From assembly GCA_937958695.1 (NCBI GenBank), contig CALGNK010000013.1, positions 34,144 to 98,143 on the forward strand: DNA of 64,000 bases, in the 5' to 3' direction. The stretch comes from an uncultured bacterium. Its GTDB lineage: Bacteria; DUMJ01. Of the stretch, positions 51,599 to 60,325 are shown piece after piece. Under the pieces are notes generated by a model. That model had not been told where the DNA came from and searched no databases. It saw only the letters and a list, made by a program, of their open reading frames with translations. The stretch's first letter is position 1, and every line of letters starts with the position of its first letter. A program made the position numbers and the translations under genes.

Positions 51599-53151
51599 TA
51601 TATATTTATGATACTACCCTTAGAGATGGTGCTCAACGTGAAGGTATATCATTTAGCGTTGAGGATAAGTTAAAGATTACACGTAAGCTTGACGAACTTG
51701 GGATTCACTATATAGAAGGTGGATGGCCAGGTTCAAATCCAAAAGATGCTGCGTATTTTAAAGAGGTCAAAAGTCTTAATCTTAAAACTGCTAAGATTGT
51801 AGCTTTTGGAAGTACTAGAAGAGTGGATAAGACAGTTTCAGAGGATGCGAATATAAAGGCATTACTAGATGCAGATACTCCTAGTATAGCTATCTTTGGT
51901 AAGAGTTGGGGACTTCATGTAAAAGAGGTACTTCGTACAACTTTAGAAGAAAATTTAAGGCTTATAGCAGATTCAGTAGGTTACTTGAAGTCTAAAGGTA
52001 AAGAAGTAGTCTTTGATTCTGAACACTTCTTTGACGGATTCAGGGATGATCCTCAGTATGCTATAGCGACTTTGAAAGTAGCCGAAGAACAGGGTGCAGA
52101 CTGGATCGTCCTTTGTGATACAAATGGAGGAAGTCTTCCTAGGTTTATTTCGGAAGCTATAGATGAGGTAAAAAAATATATAAAGGCTCCTTTAGGTATT
52201 CATGCTCATAATGATAGTGATCTGGCAGTGGCAAATACTATAGTAGCGGTTGAAAAAGGATGTAGGCAGATACAAGGGACAATAAACGGATATGGAGAAA
52301 GATGTGGTAATGCTAATCTCTGTTCATGCATCCCTATTATTCAGCTTAAGTTAAATATAGAGTGTCTACCTGAGGAGTCTTTAAGGAAGTTATTTGAAGT
52401 CTCTCATTATGTAGATGATATAGCTAATAATCCTCCAGCGAATTGGCAACCTTTTGTTGGCGTATATGCCTTTGCACATAAAGGTGGAATTCATGTAAAT
52501 GCAATATTAAAGAACCCCAGAACTTACGAACATATAAATCCGGAATTAGTAGGTAATAGGAGGAGGATCCTTGTATCTGAGCTTTCAGGAAGATCTAATA
52601 TTCTCTATAAAATACAAGAATTAGGATTAGAGATAGATTTAAATGATTTGAATGTTACTAGTCTTTTAGAAAAGATAAAACAGTTGGAGTACCAAGGATA
52701 CGAATTTGAAAGCGCTGAGGCTAGCTTTGAACTTTTAGTAAAGGAGATGTTAGGTCTATATAAGCCTCCTTTTGAAGTTCAAGGTTTCAGGATATTCATA
52801 GACAAGATAGATGATAAGATTATATGTGAGGGGACTGTCAAGATAAATGTCGATGGAGTTCTCGAACATACTGCAAGTGAGGGAAATGGCCCGGTGGATG
52901 CCTTAGACAAGGCTCTAAGAAAGGCATTAATAAAGTTTTTCCCACAGCTTGCTGAGATAAAACTTACTGACTATAAAGTAAGAGTCCTAGAGGGGTCTCA
53001 AGGAACATCGGCTACTGTAAGGGTTTTGATTGAATCCACAAATGGTAAAACTACTTGGAGTACCGTAGGGGTATCTTCTAATATCTTAGAGGCGAGTTAT
53101 CAGGCTCTTGTTGATAGTTTAACCTATGGTTTGAGTATTGCCAATGATTGA
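51595..53151 (+). CDS. cimA: (R)-citramalate synthase
   Basis: Condenses acetyl-CoA with pyruvate, starting the threonine-independent route to 2-oxobutyrate and isoleucine. 518 residues: the HMGL-like catalytic barrel starts with YDTTLRDGAQREGISFSVEDKL, then EGGWPGSNPKDAAYF, which is typical of the CimA/TIGR00977 branch rather than LeuA; metal-binding GIHAHNDSDLAVANT; NGYGERCGNANL; FAHKGGIHVNAI; and a C-terminal LeuA-type allosteric domain (about residues 390-515). Isoleucine feedback is probable. Located with leuB and leuD, which supply the next steps. Overlaps pheA by 8 nt. Confidence 0.95.
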   Translation: MIYIYDTTLRDGAQREGISFSVEDKLKITRKLDELGIHYIEGGWPGSNPKDAAYFKEVKSLNLKTAKIVAFGSTRRVDKTVSEDANIKALLDADTPSIAIFGKSWGLHVKEVLRTTLEENLRLIADSVGYLKSKGKEVVFDSEHFFDGFRDDPQYAIATLKVAEEQGADWIVLCDTNGGSLPRFISEAIDEVKKYIKAPLGIHAHNDSDLAVANTIVAVEKGCRQIQGTINGYGERCGNANLCSCIPIIQLKLNIECLPEESLRKLFEVSHYVDDIANNPPANWQPFVGVYAFAHKGGIHVNAILKNPRTYEHINPELVGNRRRILVSELSGRSNILYKIQELGLEIDLNDLNVTSLLEKIKQLEYQGYEFESAEASFELLVKEMLGLYKPPFEVQGFRIFIDKIDDKIICEGTVKINVDGVLEHTASEGNGPVDALDKALRKALIKFFPQLAEIKLTDYKVRVLEGSQGTSATVRVLIESTNGKTTWSTVGVSSNILEASYQALVDSLTYGLSIAND

Positions 53152-54211
53152 GAAGTACAGAGAGATTATAGATAAGATAGATAGGGAGATATTAAAACTT
53201 CTTAACGAAAGGGCTAAGGTAGTCCTTGAGGTAGGTAGGGAGAAGATTAAAAATAACAAGCCTTTCATTGATATTCCCAGAGAGGAATCCCATATAAAGG
53301 ATCTTCTATCATCTAATAGTGGACCTCTATCAGGTGAGAGTATCAAAAATATATTTAGAGAGATTATTTCTTCTTGTCGCCTTTTGGAAGGAACTTTGAA
53401 GGTAGCTTTTTTGGGTCCAGAAGGGACATTTACACATCTTGCAGCGTTAAAGAGATTTGGTAGAGACGCTATATATCTCCCAGCTAGAAGTATACCTGAG
53501 GTTTTTTCCCTTGTAGAAAAAGGGGAAGTGATATTAGGTGTTGTTCCAATAGAGAACTCTACTGAAGGGGTGGTAAATTATACACTTGATATGTTTATTA
53601 CCTCTCCATTAAATATTATAGGGGAAATAATAATCCCAATATCACACAATCTTATCGCTAGAGATGATGTTAAAGAAGTAAAGAAGATCTACTCTCATCC
53701 TCAGGCATTTGGACAATGTAAGGACTATTTAGAGAAAAACTTTCCAGGTGTGGACTTAATAGAGACAAATAGCACTGCTAAAGCTGTAGAGATGGCAAGT
53801 AAAGATAATGAAAGTGCTGCTATTGGTTCAGAGGTAGCAGCAGAAAAATTTGGTCTCAAGGTAATTGCTTCTAGGATTGAAGATGACCCGAACAATCGTA
53901 CTAGATTCTTGATAATTGGTAAGAATAATGAGAACAAGTCTAGCGGTAAGGATAAGACAATGGTTATGTTTTCTACTGCTCATAAGCCGGGTTCTCTATT
54001 TAATGCACTCAGATGTTTTGCAGAGAATAATGTAAACCTTACTATGATACAATCGCGTCCATCTAGAGAAGTCCTTTGGGAGTTTATTTTCTTTGTGGAG
54101 TTTCAGGGTCATAGAGAGGAGGAACATGTAAGGAAGGCGTTAGAGGTATTGAAAGAAGTTGTCTGGTCTTATAGGATAATAGGTTCATATCCAGAAGATG
54201 AAACTATATGA
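53144..54211 (+). CDS. pheA: Bifunctional chorismate mutase/prephenate dehydratase with ACT domain
   Basis: Chorismate to prephenate to phenylpyruvate. 355 residues from ATG 53144 (TTG 53138 is also possible). Residues 1-85: AroQ mutase helices (REIIDKIDREILKLLNERAKVV). Residues about 90-270: prephenate dehydratase with FLGPEGTFTHLAA, PIENSTEGVVNYTLD and the catalytic Thr in NNRTRFLII. Residues about 275-355: ACT domain with AHKPGSLFNALRCF and the ESRP-like QSRPSR motif for phenylalanine binding. All three domains look intact. Overlaps the HD-GYP gene by 4 nt. Confidence 0.96.
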   Translation: MIEKYREIIDKIDREILKLLNERAKVVLEVGREKIKNNKPFIDIPREESHIKDLLSSNSGPLSGESIKNIFREIISSCRLLEGTLKVAFLGPEGTFTHLAALKRFGRDAIYLPARSIPEVFSLVEKGEVILGVVPIENSTEGVVNYTLDMFITSPLNIIGEIIIPISHNLIARDDVKEVKKIYSHPQAFGQCKDYLEKNFPGVDLIETNSTAKAVEMASKDNESAAIGSEVAAEKFGLKVIASRIEDDPNNRTRFLIIGKNNENKSSGKDKTMVMFSTAHKPGSLFNALRCFAENNVNLTMIQSRPSREVLWEFIFFVEFQGHREEEHVRKALEVLKEVVWSYRIIGSYPEDETI

Positions 54212-55257
54212 GAAGGATAAAGATTACTTGGGCTAAACCTGGAGATATTTTAGGCTATCCTATATTTAGAAAAGATGGGGCCATATTATTAAACATTGGA
54301 GTAAAATTGACTGAAGCTTATATACAGCAACTTAAAGAGTTAGGGATCACCCATATATACATACAGGATGATATATCGCAAGATATAATAGTTCCAGACC
54401 CTATAAGTATAGAAACACGAATGGAAGCACTTAGGGTTATAGAGGATAATTTCCACAGGAGCTGTAAAGGACTCCCTTTAGATGTAGAGTCGATAAGAAG
54501 CGTTGTGAATAGTATAGTTGATGAGATATTGAGTAGTGACCAAATTCTTTTGAACCTTTATGATATTAAGAGCTTTGATAACTATATATTTTCCCACTCC
54601 TTAAGTGTAACTTTAATATCTATTATTGTTGGAAGAAAACTTGGATATAATGACAAATTTTTAAGAGATTTAGGAATTGGTTGTATGCTTCATGATATAG
54701 GTAAGTTAGATGTCCCAAAAGAGATACTAGATAAACCTGACAGACTTACACCTGAAGAATTTGAGATAGTTAAATTTCATACACACTACGGTTATAAAAG
54801 GGTGAGAGAACAGGACAGAGATATCCCTGCTACATCTTCTCACATAGCTTTGGATCATCATGAAAGGTATGATGGAAGTGGGTATCCTAGAGGATTAAAA
54901 GGTGAAAAGATTCACATATTTTCTAGGATAGCTAGTATTGCGGATGTGTATGATGCAATGACTACAGATAGGGTCTATAGGAAGGCTTACTCTCCAAGTG
55001 ACGCAATGGAGTTTATTATGGGTGGGTCTGGGACCCTGTTTGACTATAATATCGTTAATGCTTTTGTCAAGAGTATAGCTCCATACCCTGTTGGTGATAT
55101 CGTATTACTCAGTACCGGAGAAACAGCTATAGTAGTAGATGTTAATAAAGATTTTCCTTTAAGACCTATAGTAAGAGTTTTAAAGGAAGATAGATGGGAA
55201 GATGTAGACCTTCTGAAAGAGACTAATATTTCTATTTTTAAGTCCCTTGAAGAATAG
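54208..55257 (+). CDS. HD-GYP domain protein, probable c-di-GMP phosphodiesterase
   Basis: 349 residues, soluble. Residues about 1-60 form an N-terminal beta domain (AKPGDILGYPIFRKDGAILLNIGVKLTE) common before HD-GYP domains. The HD-GYP domain covers about residues 125-300: HSLSVTLISIIVGRKLGY, the HD pair GCMLHDIGKLDVP, FHTHYGYK, SSHIALDHHERYDGSGYPRGLKG (with the HHExxDGxGYP signature), IASIADVYDAMTTDRVYRKA. All metal ligands look present, so hydrolysis of c-di-GMP is expected. It is embedded in an amino acid biosynthesis operon, coupled to pheA by ATGA. Confidence 0.9.
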   Translation: MRRIKITWAKPGDILGYPIFRKDGAILLNIGVKLTEAYIQQLKELGITHIYIQDDISQDIIVPDPISIETRMEALRVIEDNFHRSCKGLPLDVESIRSVVNSIVDEILSSDQILLNLYDIKSFDNYIFSHSLSVTLISIIVGRKLGYNDKFLRDLGIGCMLHDIGKLDVPKEILDKPDRLTPEEFEIVKFHTHYGYKRVREQDRDIPATSSHIALDHHERYDGSGYPRGLKGEKIHIFSRIASIADVYDAMTTDRVYRKAYSPSDAMEFIMGGSGTLFDYNIVNAFVKSIAPYPVGDIVLLSTGETAIVVDVNKDFPLRPIVRVLKEDRWEDVDLLKETNISIFKSLEE

Positions 55258-55261
55258 TTAT

Positions 55262-55819
55262 ATGTGGATAGTAATTCTATTCATCTTTTCTTCTATAATA
55301 CTTTTCTTCATATGGATTCTTTGGACAGAACTCTTTGGAGCAGGCTGGAGTCCTACACCAATGGAATCAGTAAAGGCAATGTTAAGATTAGCTAATGTTA
55401 ATCCTGGCGATGTTTTATATGATCTAGGAGCTGGTGATGGAAGAATAGTAACTACTGCAGCAAAAGACTTTGGAGCTAAGGCGATAGGTTATGAAATAGA
55501 CCCAATAAGATTTCTAATTAGCTGGCTTAGGGTTATAATTTCAGGCACTTTAGGCAAGGCGGTGGTAAAGTATAAAAACTTCTACAATGCTGACTTGCAA
55601 AAGGCTACTGTAGTTACTTTATTTCTTAGGCAACATACAAATGAAAGACTTAGAGAAAAGCTAGAGAGAGAACTTGCTCCTGGAAGTAGAGTAGTTACTT
55701 ACTATTGGACGTTTGATAAATGGCGACCAGTTAAGGTAGACCGAAGATTAGAAGTTTATCTATATGTAATAGGTATCTCAAATTATCAGTCTTCTTCTAA
55801 CTTTTCTCCTCCAAGATAG
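55262..55819 (+). CDS. Membrane-anchored class I methyltransferase (ATPSCKMT/FAM173-like)
   Basis: 185 residues. An N-terminal helix (about residues 2-22, WIVILFIFSSIILFFIWILW) is followed by AGWSPTPMESVKAMLRLANVNPGDVLYDLGAGDGRIV, where DLGAGDGR is the SAM-binding loop, then IGYEIDPIRFL. This layout matches FAM173/ATPSCKMT lysine methyltransferases and their bacterial homologues, which sit at membranes; the protein substrate here is unknown. ATG 55262 is chosen, though TTG 55247 inside the previous gene is possible. Its last 34 nt overlap the convergent serA 3' end. Confidence 0.8.
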   Translation: MWIVILFIFSSIILFFIWILWTELFGAGWSPTPMESVKAMLRLANVNPGDVLYDLGAGDGRIVTTAAKDFGAKAIGYEIDPIRFLISWLRVIISGTLGKAVVKYKNFYNADLQKATVVTLFLRQHTNERLREKLERELAPGSRVVTYYWTFDKWRPVKVDRRLEVYLYVIGISNYQSSSNFSPPR

Positions 55820-57363
55820 ATTCTCTTTACTAGCTTTATATTCTCAATCTTCTTTATCTCTTCCAGTATCTTATCTTCCACAGGACTATCTACAGAGAGA
55901 ATCATTACTGCGTCTTTTTCACTTCTTCCTACCTGCATAAAGCCTATGTTTATATTATTTGCACCTAGTATTGTGCCAATCTTCCCTATAATCCCAGGGA
56001 CATCTATATGCTCGGTAAAAAGCATGTAATTACTAAATGCTACATTAAGATAATAATTGTTGTATCTTATAAGTCTAGCTTCTTTATTCTCTAAAAGAGT
56101 TCCAGAAACTCTTACTTTATCGTTAAGCCCTACGGTCATAAGATTTTCAAATCCTTCAGTCTCAGAGATTCTTCTCTCTGACACAGATACACCCCTCTGT
56201 TTTGCTATTAAGAATGCATTTACTATATTTACCGGAACAGTCAATCCTTGCTGTAAAACACCGGCTATAGCACTGGCAGTTATAGGGTTACATTCGTAAT
56301 CTGTTATCCTGCCACTATATACTATCTCTACTTTTTTTACAGGTACATTTATTAATTGAACCGCAAATCTCCCCAATAGTTCACCTAACTTCATAAATGA
56401 ATATATCTCCGGATTTCTTATAGTACCTATATTTACACCATTCTTTACCGGTTCTCCTCTAAATAGTCTTATTATGTCCTCTACTACTATTTGAGATACT
56501 CTTTCTTGGGCTTCTATAGTAGAGGCACCCAGATGCGGTGTTACTATTATTTTATTATTCTTTAGGATCGGAGAACCACTTGGAGGTGGCTCTTTCTCGA
56601 ACACATCTATAGCTGCCCCTGCTACTATTCCTTCTTCTATAGCCCATATTAGATCTTGCTCATTTATGATTCCACCTCTAGCACAGTTTATGATTCTTAC
56701 TCCACGTTTCATCTTTAAAAATGCAGATTTATCTATAAGGTTTTTTGTGTCAGATGTTAATGGGGTATGGATAGTGATAAAGTCACTACTAGCATATAGT
56801 TCGTCCAGAGATACAGGCTTAATTCCCATTTCGACTATCCTTTCTTTGGTTATATAGGGATCATAGCCTATCACTTCCATTCCAAAACTTAAAGCCCTTT
56901 GACTTACCGCTAAGCCTATCCTTCCAAGTCCTATGACACCTAAAGTCTTTCCATAAAGTTCTATTCCTATGAATTCTTTTCTTTTCCATTCTCCCTTTTT
57001 AAGCGAGGCGTTAGCATCAGGTATATTTCTTGCTAGTGCCAACATTAAAGCAAATGTATGCTCGCAGGCAGATATAGTATTACCTTCAGGGGCATTTACA
57101 ACAATAATGCCCCTTTCAGTAGCTGAGTTTATATCTATATTATCTACACCTACTCCCGCTCTTCCAATAATTTTTAGATTCTTCCCTGCAAGAATGATAT
57201 CCCTATCAACCTTAGTTTCGCTTCTAACCACTAATGCCTCGTATCCTGGTATTATTTCTATAAGTTCTTCTTTGCTAAGTCCAGTTTTTATGTCTACTTT
57301 GCAGTATTTAGATAAAGTCTCTATACCGCTTTTGCTGATAGGATCAGCTATTAGAACCCTCAT
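55786..57363 (-). CDS. serA: D-3-phosphoglycerate dehydrogenase with ASB and ACT domains
   Basis: First enzyme of serine synthesis. 525 residues: catalytic/NAD domain with RSETKVDRDII, GKTLGVIGLGRIGLAVSQ (Rossmann), the catalytic Arg in NCARGGIINEQDLIWAIEEG, Glu in DVFEKEPPPS and His in VTPHLGASTIEAQ. From about residue 320 there is the allosteric substrate-binding intervening domain, and a C-terminal ACT domain (HIDVPGIIGKIGTILGANNINIGFMQVGR). This long type is found in Bacillus, mycobacteria and thermophiles; serine inhibition is likely. It overlaps the upstream aminotransferase gene by 20 nt and GGAGG lies 6-7 nt before the ATG. Confidence 0.96.
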   Translation of the reverse strand: MRVLIADPISKSGIETLSKYCKVDIKTGLSKEELIEIIPGYEALVVRSETKVDRDIILAGKNLKIIGRAGVGVDNIDINSATERGIIVVNAPEGNTISACEHTFALMLALARNIPDANASLKKGEWKRKEFIGIELYGKTLGVIGLGRIGLAVSQRALSFGMEVIGYDPYITKERIVEMGIKPVSLDELYASSDFITIHTPLTSDTKNLIDKSAFLKMKRGVRIINCARGGIINEQDLIWAIEEGIVAGAAIDVFEKEPPPSGSPILKNNKIIVTPHLGASTIEAQERVSQIVVEDIIRLFRGEPVKNGVNIGTIRNPEIYSFMKLGELLGRFAVQLINVPVKKVEIVYSGRITDYECNPITASAIAGVLQQGLTVPVNIVNAFLIAKQRGVSVSERRISETEGFENLMTVGLNDKVRVSGTLLENKEARLIRYNNYYLNVAFSNYMLFTEHIDVPGIIGKIGTILGANNINIGFMQVGRSEKDAVMILSVDSPVEDKILEEIKKIENIKLVKRIYLGGEKLEED

Positions 57364-58492
57364 TAAAGACCTCCAAAGCCTTCTTTACACCTAATGTTGG
57401 CTCTATCTCATAACCCATTTCTTTTAATGTTTCTCCAATGACTGATAGAGTTACTATAATGTCTGTATCTAGAATATATCCAATATGTCCTATCCTAAAG
57501 ATCTTGCCTTTGAGTTTTCCTTGCCCTCCTGCTAATGTTACTCCTCTTTCCTTTACCTTTCTTCTTAGGTCATCTGCAGAGATCCCATCTGGAGGATACA
57601 CACCTGTAACTGCATTTGATGCAAATTCCTCCTTAGCTAAAAGCTTTAACCCTAGAGCCTTTACCCCTTCTCTAACAGCCTTCCCTAAGATTTTATGCCT
57701 TTTCCATGAATTCTCTAATCCTTCAGAGAATAGTATATCTAGTGCTTCATCTATTGCAAATACCTGAGACACAGCAGGAGTAAATGGTGTTTCTCCATTC
57801 TCTGCCATCCTCTTTGCCTCTCCTAGGTCAAAGTAAAACCTTGGCATCTTTGCAGACTTATAGAGTTCCCAAGCTCTTTCACTGACAGCCACAAATGCTA
57901 ATCCTGGAGGTGTCATTAAAGCCTTTTGGGAAGCGGTTACTACTACATCTAACTGCCATTCATCCATCTTTAGCTCAATAGCTCCTAAAGAACTTACTGC
58001 ATCTACAGCTACTATAGCGCCGTACTTGTGAGCAATCTCTCCAATATTAGAAAGATCATTAGTTATAGTTGTCGATGTCTCGTTATGTGTTATATATACT
58101 GCTTTTACCCCAGGATTCTTCTTTAGTGTGTCTTCTATGATCTCAGGTGTTACTCCTTCCCCTACTGGTATATCTATCCTTATAACGTCTGCTCCATAAA
58201 CTTGTCCCATCTTAGCCCATCTATCTCCAAAAGCCCCTGTTACACAGAAGATAGCTTTATCTCCTGGTGATAGAAAGTTGACAACTGCAGATTCCATACC
58301 ACCTGAACCAGATGCTGTTAAAAGTAAGACATCACTCTCTGTTAGATATACTTTTTTCATCTTCTCGGTGACATTCTTAAGAACTTGAGCAAATTCCTTC
58401 CCCCTATGATTTATCATAGACATAGCCATCTTCCTCAATACACTTTCAGGAACCGGTGTTGGTCCAGGAATCATAAGAAACTCTTTTATCAA
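57344..58492 (-). CDS. Class V aminotransferase (alanine/serine-glyoxylate or phosphoserine type)
   Basis: 382 residues, fold type I PLP enzyme. MIPGPTPVPESVLRKM, LTASGSGGMESAVVNFLSPGD, ITHNETSTTITNDL, AVDAVSSLGAIEL with the PLP Asp, and the PLP lysine in VTASQKALMTPPG. The same family is used with SerA for phosphoserine formation in archaea and some bacteria, and cotranscription with serA makes a serine role probable. Start: ATG 58498 follows AAGGAGG by just one base, whereas TTG 58492 has 7-nt spacing, so TTG is preferred. Confidence 0.9.
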   Translation of the reverse strand: MIKEFLMIPGPTPVPESVLRKMAMSMINHRGKEFAQVLKNVTEKMKKVYLTESDVLLLTASGSGGMESAVVNFLSPGDKAIFCVTGAFGDRWAKMGQVYGADVIRIDIPVGEGVTPEIIEDTLKKNPGVKAVYITHNETSTTITNDLSNIGEIAHKYGAIVAVDAVSSLGAIELKMDEWQLDVVVTASQKALMTPPGLAFVAVSERAWELYKSAKMPRFYFDLGEAKRMAENGETPFTPAVSQVFAIDEALDILFSEGLENSWKRHKILGKAVREGVKALGLKLLAKEEFASNAVTGVYPPDGISADDLRRKVKERGVTLAGGQGKLKGKIFRIGHIGYILDTDIIVTLSVIGETLKEMGYEIEPTLGVKKALEVFNEGSNS

Positions 58493-58572
58493 GTCCATCC
58501 CTCCTTACTAGAAATTTTAAATAGATGATAGAGAAAGAATATAGAATAGTCAAGAAATATTAGAACAATGAT

Positions 58573-58600
58573 TAGGGGGATAGATTTTATCTATCCCCTA
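58573..58600 (-). terminator. Terminator after trpB2
   Basis: Twelve-bp stem, TAGGGG(G)ATAGAT with ATCTATCCCCTA, one bulged G, 3-nt loop, 9 nt after the trpB2 stop and upstream of the serine genes. Confidence 0.65.
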
Positions 58601-58608
58601 GAACTATC

Positions 58609-59967
58609 TTAAACTACAGGAAGCTCTAAAAGAGCTTCCAATATTTTTTCTTCTGGGTACTCGTAATCTACAAGTTTACCAGCTAGATATGCTTCATATG
58701 CAGATAGATCAAAGTGTCCATGTCCACTAAAGTTAAATAGTATACATTTTTCTTCTCCAGTTTCTCTACATTTTATTGCCTCGTCTACAACTGCCTTTAT
58801 AGCATGAGCTGTCTCTGGAGCAGGTATAATTCCTTCTGTTTTAGCAAAGAGAATGGCAGATTCAAAAACAGGATTCTGATTATAACTTACCGCTTCTACA
58901 ATACCCTTTTTAGCTAAGAATGAAATTATTGGAGCCATACCATGATAACGTAACCCACCTGCATGAAGCTTTGGCGGAATAAATTTATGCCCCAATGTAT
59001 GCATCATAAGTAGAGGAGTAAGTCCAGCTACATCTCCATAATCATATCTATACAGCCCTTTAGTAATACTTGGACATGCTGAAGGTTCAACTGCAATAAA
59101 TCTTATATCCTCTCCCTGAAGTCTTCTTCTTACAAATGGCATGGTGATACCACCAAAATTGCTTCCTCCTCCTACACATCCAATGACTATATCTGGCTTC
59201 TTTTCTCCAGCTATCTGTAGTTGTTTTTCAGCTTCTAGCCCTATGATTGTCTGGTGCAAAATTACATGATTTAGTACACTACCAAGGGAATAGTTAGTAT
59301 CATCATGCGTAGCAGCATCTTCTACCGCCTCAGATATAGCTACTCCTAAACTTCCTGGAGAGTCTGGATCTTCCTGCAGTATAGCCCTTCCAGAATTTGT
59401 TAGATTTGTTGGTGAAGGATACACAGTTGCCCCCCAGGTCTGCATCATAATCTTTCGATATGGTTTTTGCTCATAACTTACCCTCACCATATACACAGTG
59501 CACTCTAGCCCAAAAAGATTACAAGCAAAAGCCAAAGCACTTCCCCATTGACCAGCACCTGTCTCAGTTGTAAGCCTCTTTATCCCCTCTCTTTTGTTAA
59601 AGTATGCCTGTGCAACAGCAGTATTTGGCTTGTGACTTCCTGGTGGGCTAACACCCTCATTCTTATAGTAGATTCTAGCTGGAGTTTTTAGTGCCTTCTC
59701 TAGCTCATAAGCTCTATAAAGTGGTGTTGGCCTCCACATTCTATAGACTCTAAGAAGTTCATCGGGGATCTCAATCCATCTTTCCTGACTAGCCTCCTGT
59801 TTTATCAATTCCATAGGGAAAATCTTTGCTAGTTCTTCAGGTTTTAATGGCTCTTTTGTTGCCGGATTGATAGGTGGCGGTAGTGGTTCTGGTAGGTCTG
59901 GCAAGATGTTATACCACCTCTGTGGGATCTCACTTTCTGGTAGAAAAATCTTCTTGTCTCTTTCCAT
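58609..59967 (-). CDS. trpB2: TrpB2-type tryptophan synthase beta-like enzyme
   Basis: 452 residues, TrpB2 (TIGR01415-type) subfamily. The long N-terminal extension [24 protein letters not shown] is characteristic of TrpB2, followed by [15 protein letters not shown], the PLP lysine in [49 protein letters not shown] (phosphate-binding loop), GLRYHGMAP. No trpA is adjacent, as is common: TrpB2 enzymes can act on free indole as a salvage enzyme or replace TrpB1. AAGGAGGAGG precedes the ATG. Own promoter at 60034-60062. Confidence 0.94.
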   Translation of the reverse strand: MERDKKIFLPESEIPQRWYNILPDLPEPLPPPINPATKEPLKPEELAKIFPMELIKQEASQERWIEIPDELLRVYRMWRPTPLYRAYELEKALKTPARIYYKNEGVSPPGSHKPNTAVAQAYFNKREGIKRLTTETGAGQWGSALAFACNLFGLECTVYMVRVSYEQKPYRKIMMQTWGATVYPSPTNLTNSGRAILQEDPDSPGSLGVAISEAVEDAATHDDTNYSLGSVLNHVILHQTIIGLEAEKQLQIAGEKKPDIVIGCVGGGSNFGGITMPFVRRRLQGEDIRFIAVEPSACPSITKGLYRYDYGDVAGLTPLLMMHTLGHKFIPPKLHAGGLRYHGMAPIISFLAKKGIVEAVSYNQNPVFESAILFAKTEGIIPAPETAHAIKAVVDEAIKCRETGEEKCILFNFSGHGHFDLSAYEAYLAGKLVDYEYPEEKILEALLELPVV

Positions 59968-60033
59968 CTTCCTCCTCCTTAACTAAACTTTCTCTTCTCA
60001 TCTTTCTCTAAGCAAGAGAAGATTTATTGGTTA

Positions 60034-60062
60034 AGTATACCACAACATTACATCTACTTCAA
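60034..60062 (-). promoter_or_regulatory. trpB2 promoter
   Basis: Minus strand TTGAAG (60062-60057), 17-nt spacer, TATACT (60039-60034). The leader of about 60 nt has alternative small hairpins (CTTCTC/GAGAAG and TTCTCT/AGAGAA) but no T-box signature. Confidence 0.65.
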
Positions 60063-60098
60063 TAGTCCGATCTTGGGTAAATGTTGCAGCTATACCCC

Positions 60099-60127
60099 TT
60101 GCAATTCTTTATCCTTTATGGTATAGT
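60099..60127 (+). promoter_or_regulatory. Promoter of the two tRNA genes
   Basis: TTGCAA (60099-60104), 17-nt spacer, TATAGT (60122-60127), about 20 nt before the first tRNA. Confidence 0.65.
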
Positions 60128-60146
60128 ATTTTTGTCATTGATAAAA

Positions 60147-60221
60147 GGGCCCATAGCTCAACGGTAGAGCTGCCGGCTCATAACCGGTCGGTTCCTGGTT
60201 CGAATCCGGGTGGGCCCACCA
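60147..60221 (+). tRNA. tRNA with CAT anticodon (elongator Met or Ile2)
   Basis: Acceptor GGGCCCA/TGGGCCC, D-arm, anticodon stem CCGG/CCGG with loop CTCATAA (anticodon CAT), T-arm with GGTTCGAATCC and encoded CCA. A G1-C72 pair argues against the initiator tRNA. Whether it is elongator Met or lysidine-modified Ile(CAU) cannot be settled by eye. Confidence 0.93.
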
Positions 60222-60222
60222 T

Positions 60223-60298
60223 GGGCGAATAGCTCAGTGGTTAGAGCGCCTGCCTTACAAGCAGGAGGCCACAGGTTCAAGTCCTGTTTCGCCCACCA
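60223..60298 (+). tRNA. tRNA-Val (anticodon TAC), CCA encoded
   Basis: Acceptor GGGCGAA/TTCGCCC, D-arm TAGCTCAGTGGTTAGAGC, anticodon stem CCTGC/GCAGG with loop CTTACAA giving TAC, T-arm ACAGGTTCAAGTCCTGT, CCA at 60296-60298. One base separates it from the preceding tRNA. Confidence 0.96.
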
Positions 60299-60325
60299 TT
60301 TTTATTCCTTTCAGGGGGATTATGG

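Noticed and set aside
59968-60030. T-box or trp attenuator upstream of trpB2
   Set aside because: No T-box sequence, no Trp-codon leader peptide and the small hairpins are weak, purine/pyrimidine-run artefacts.
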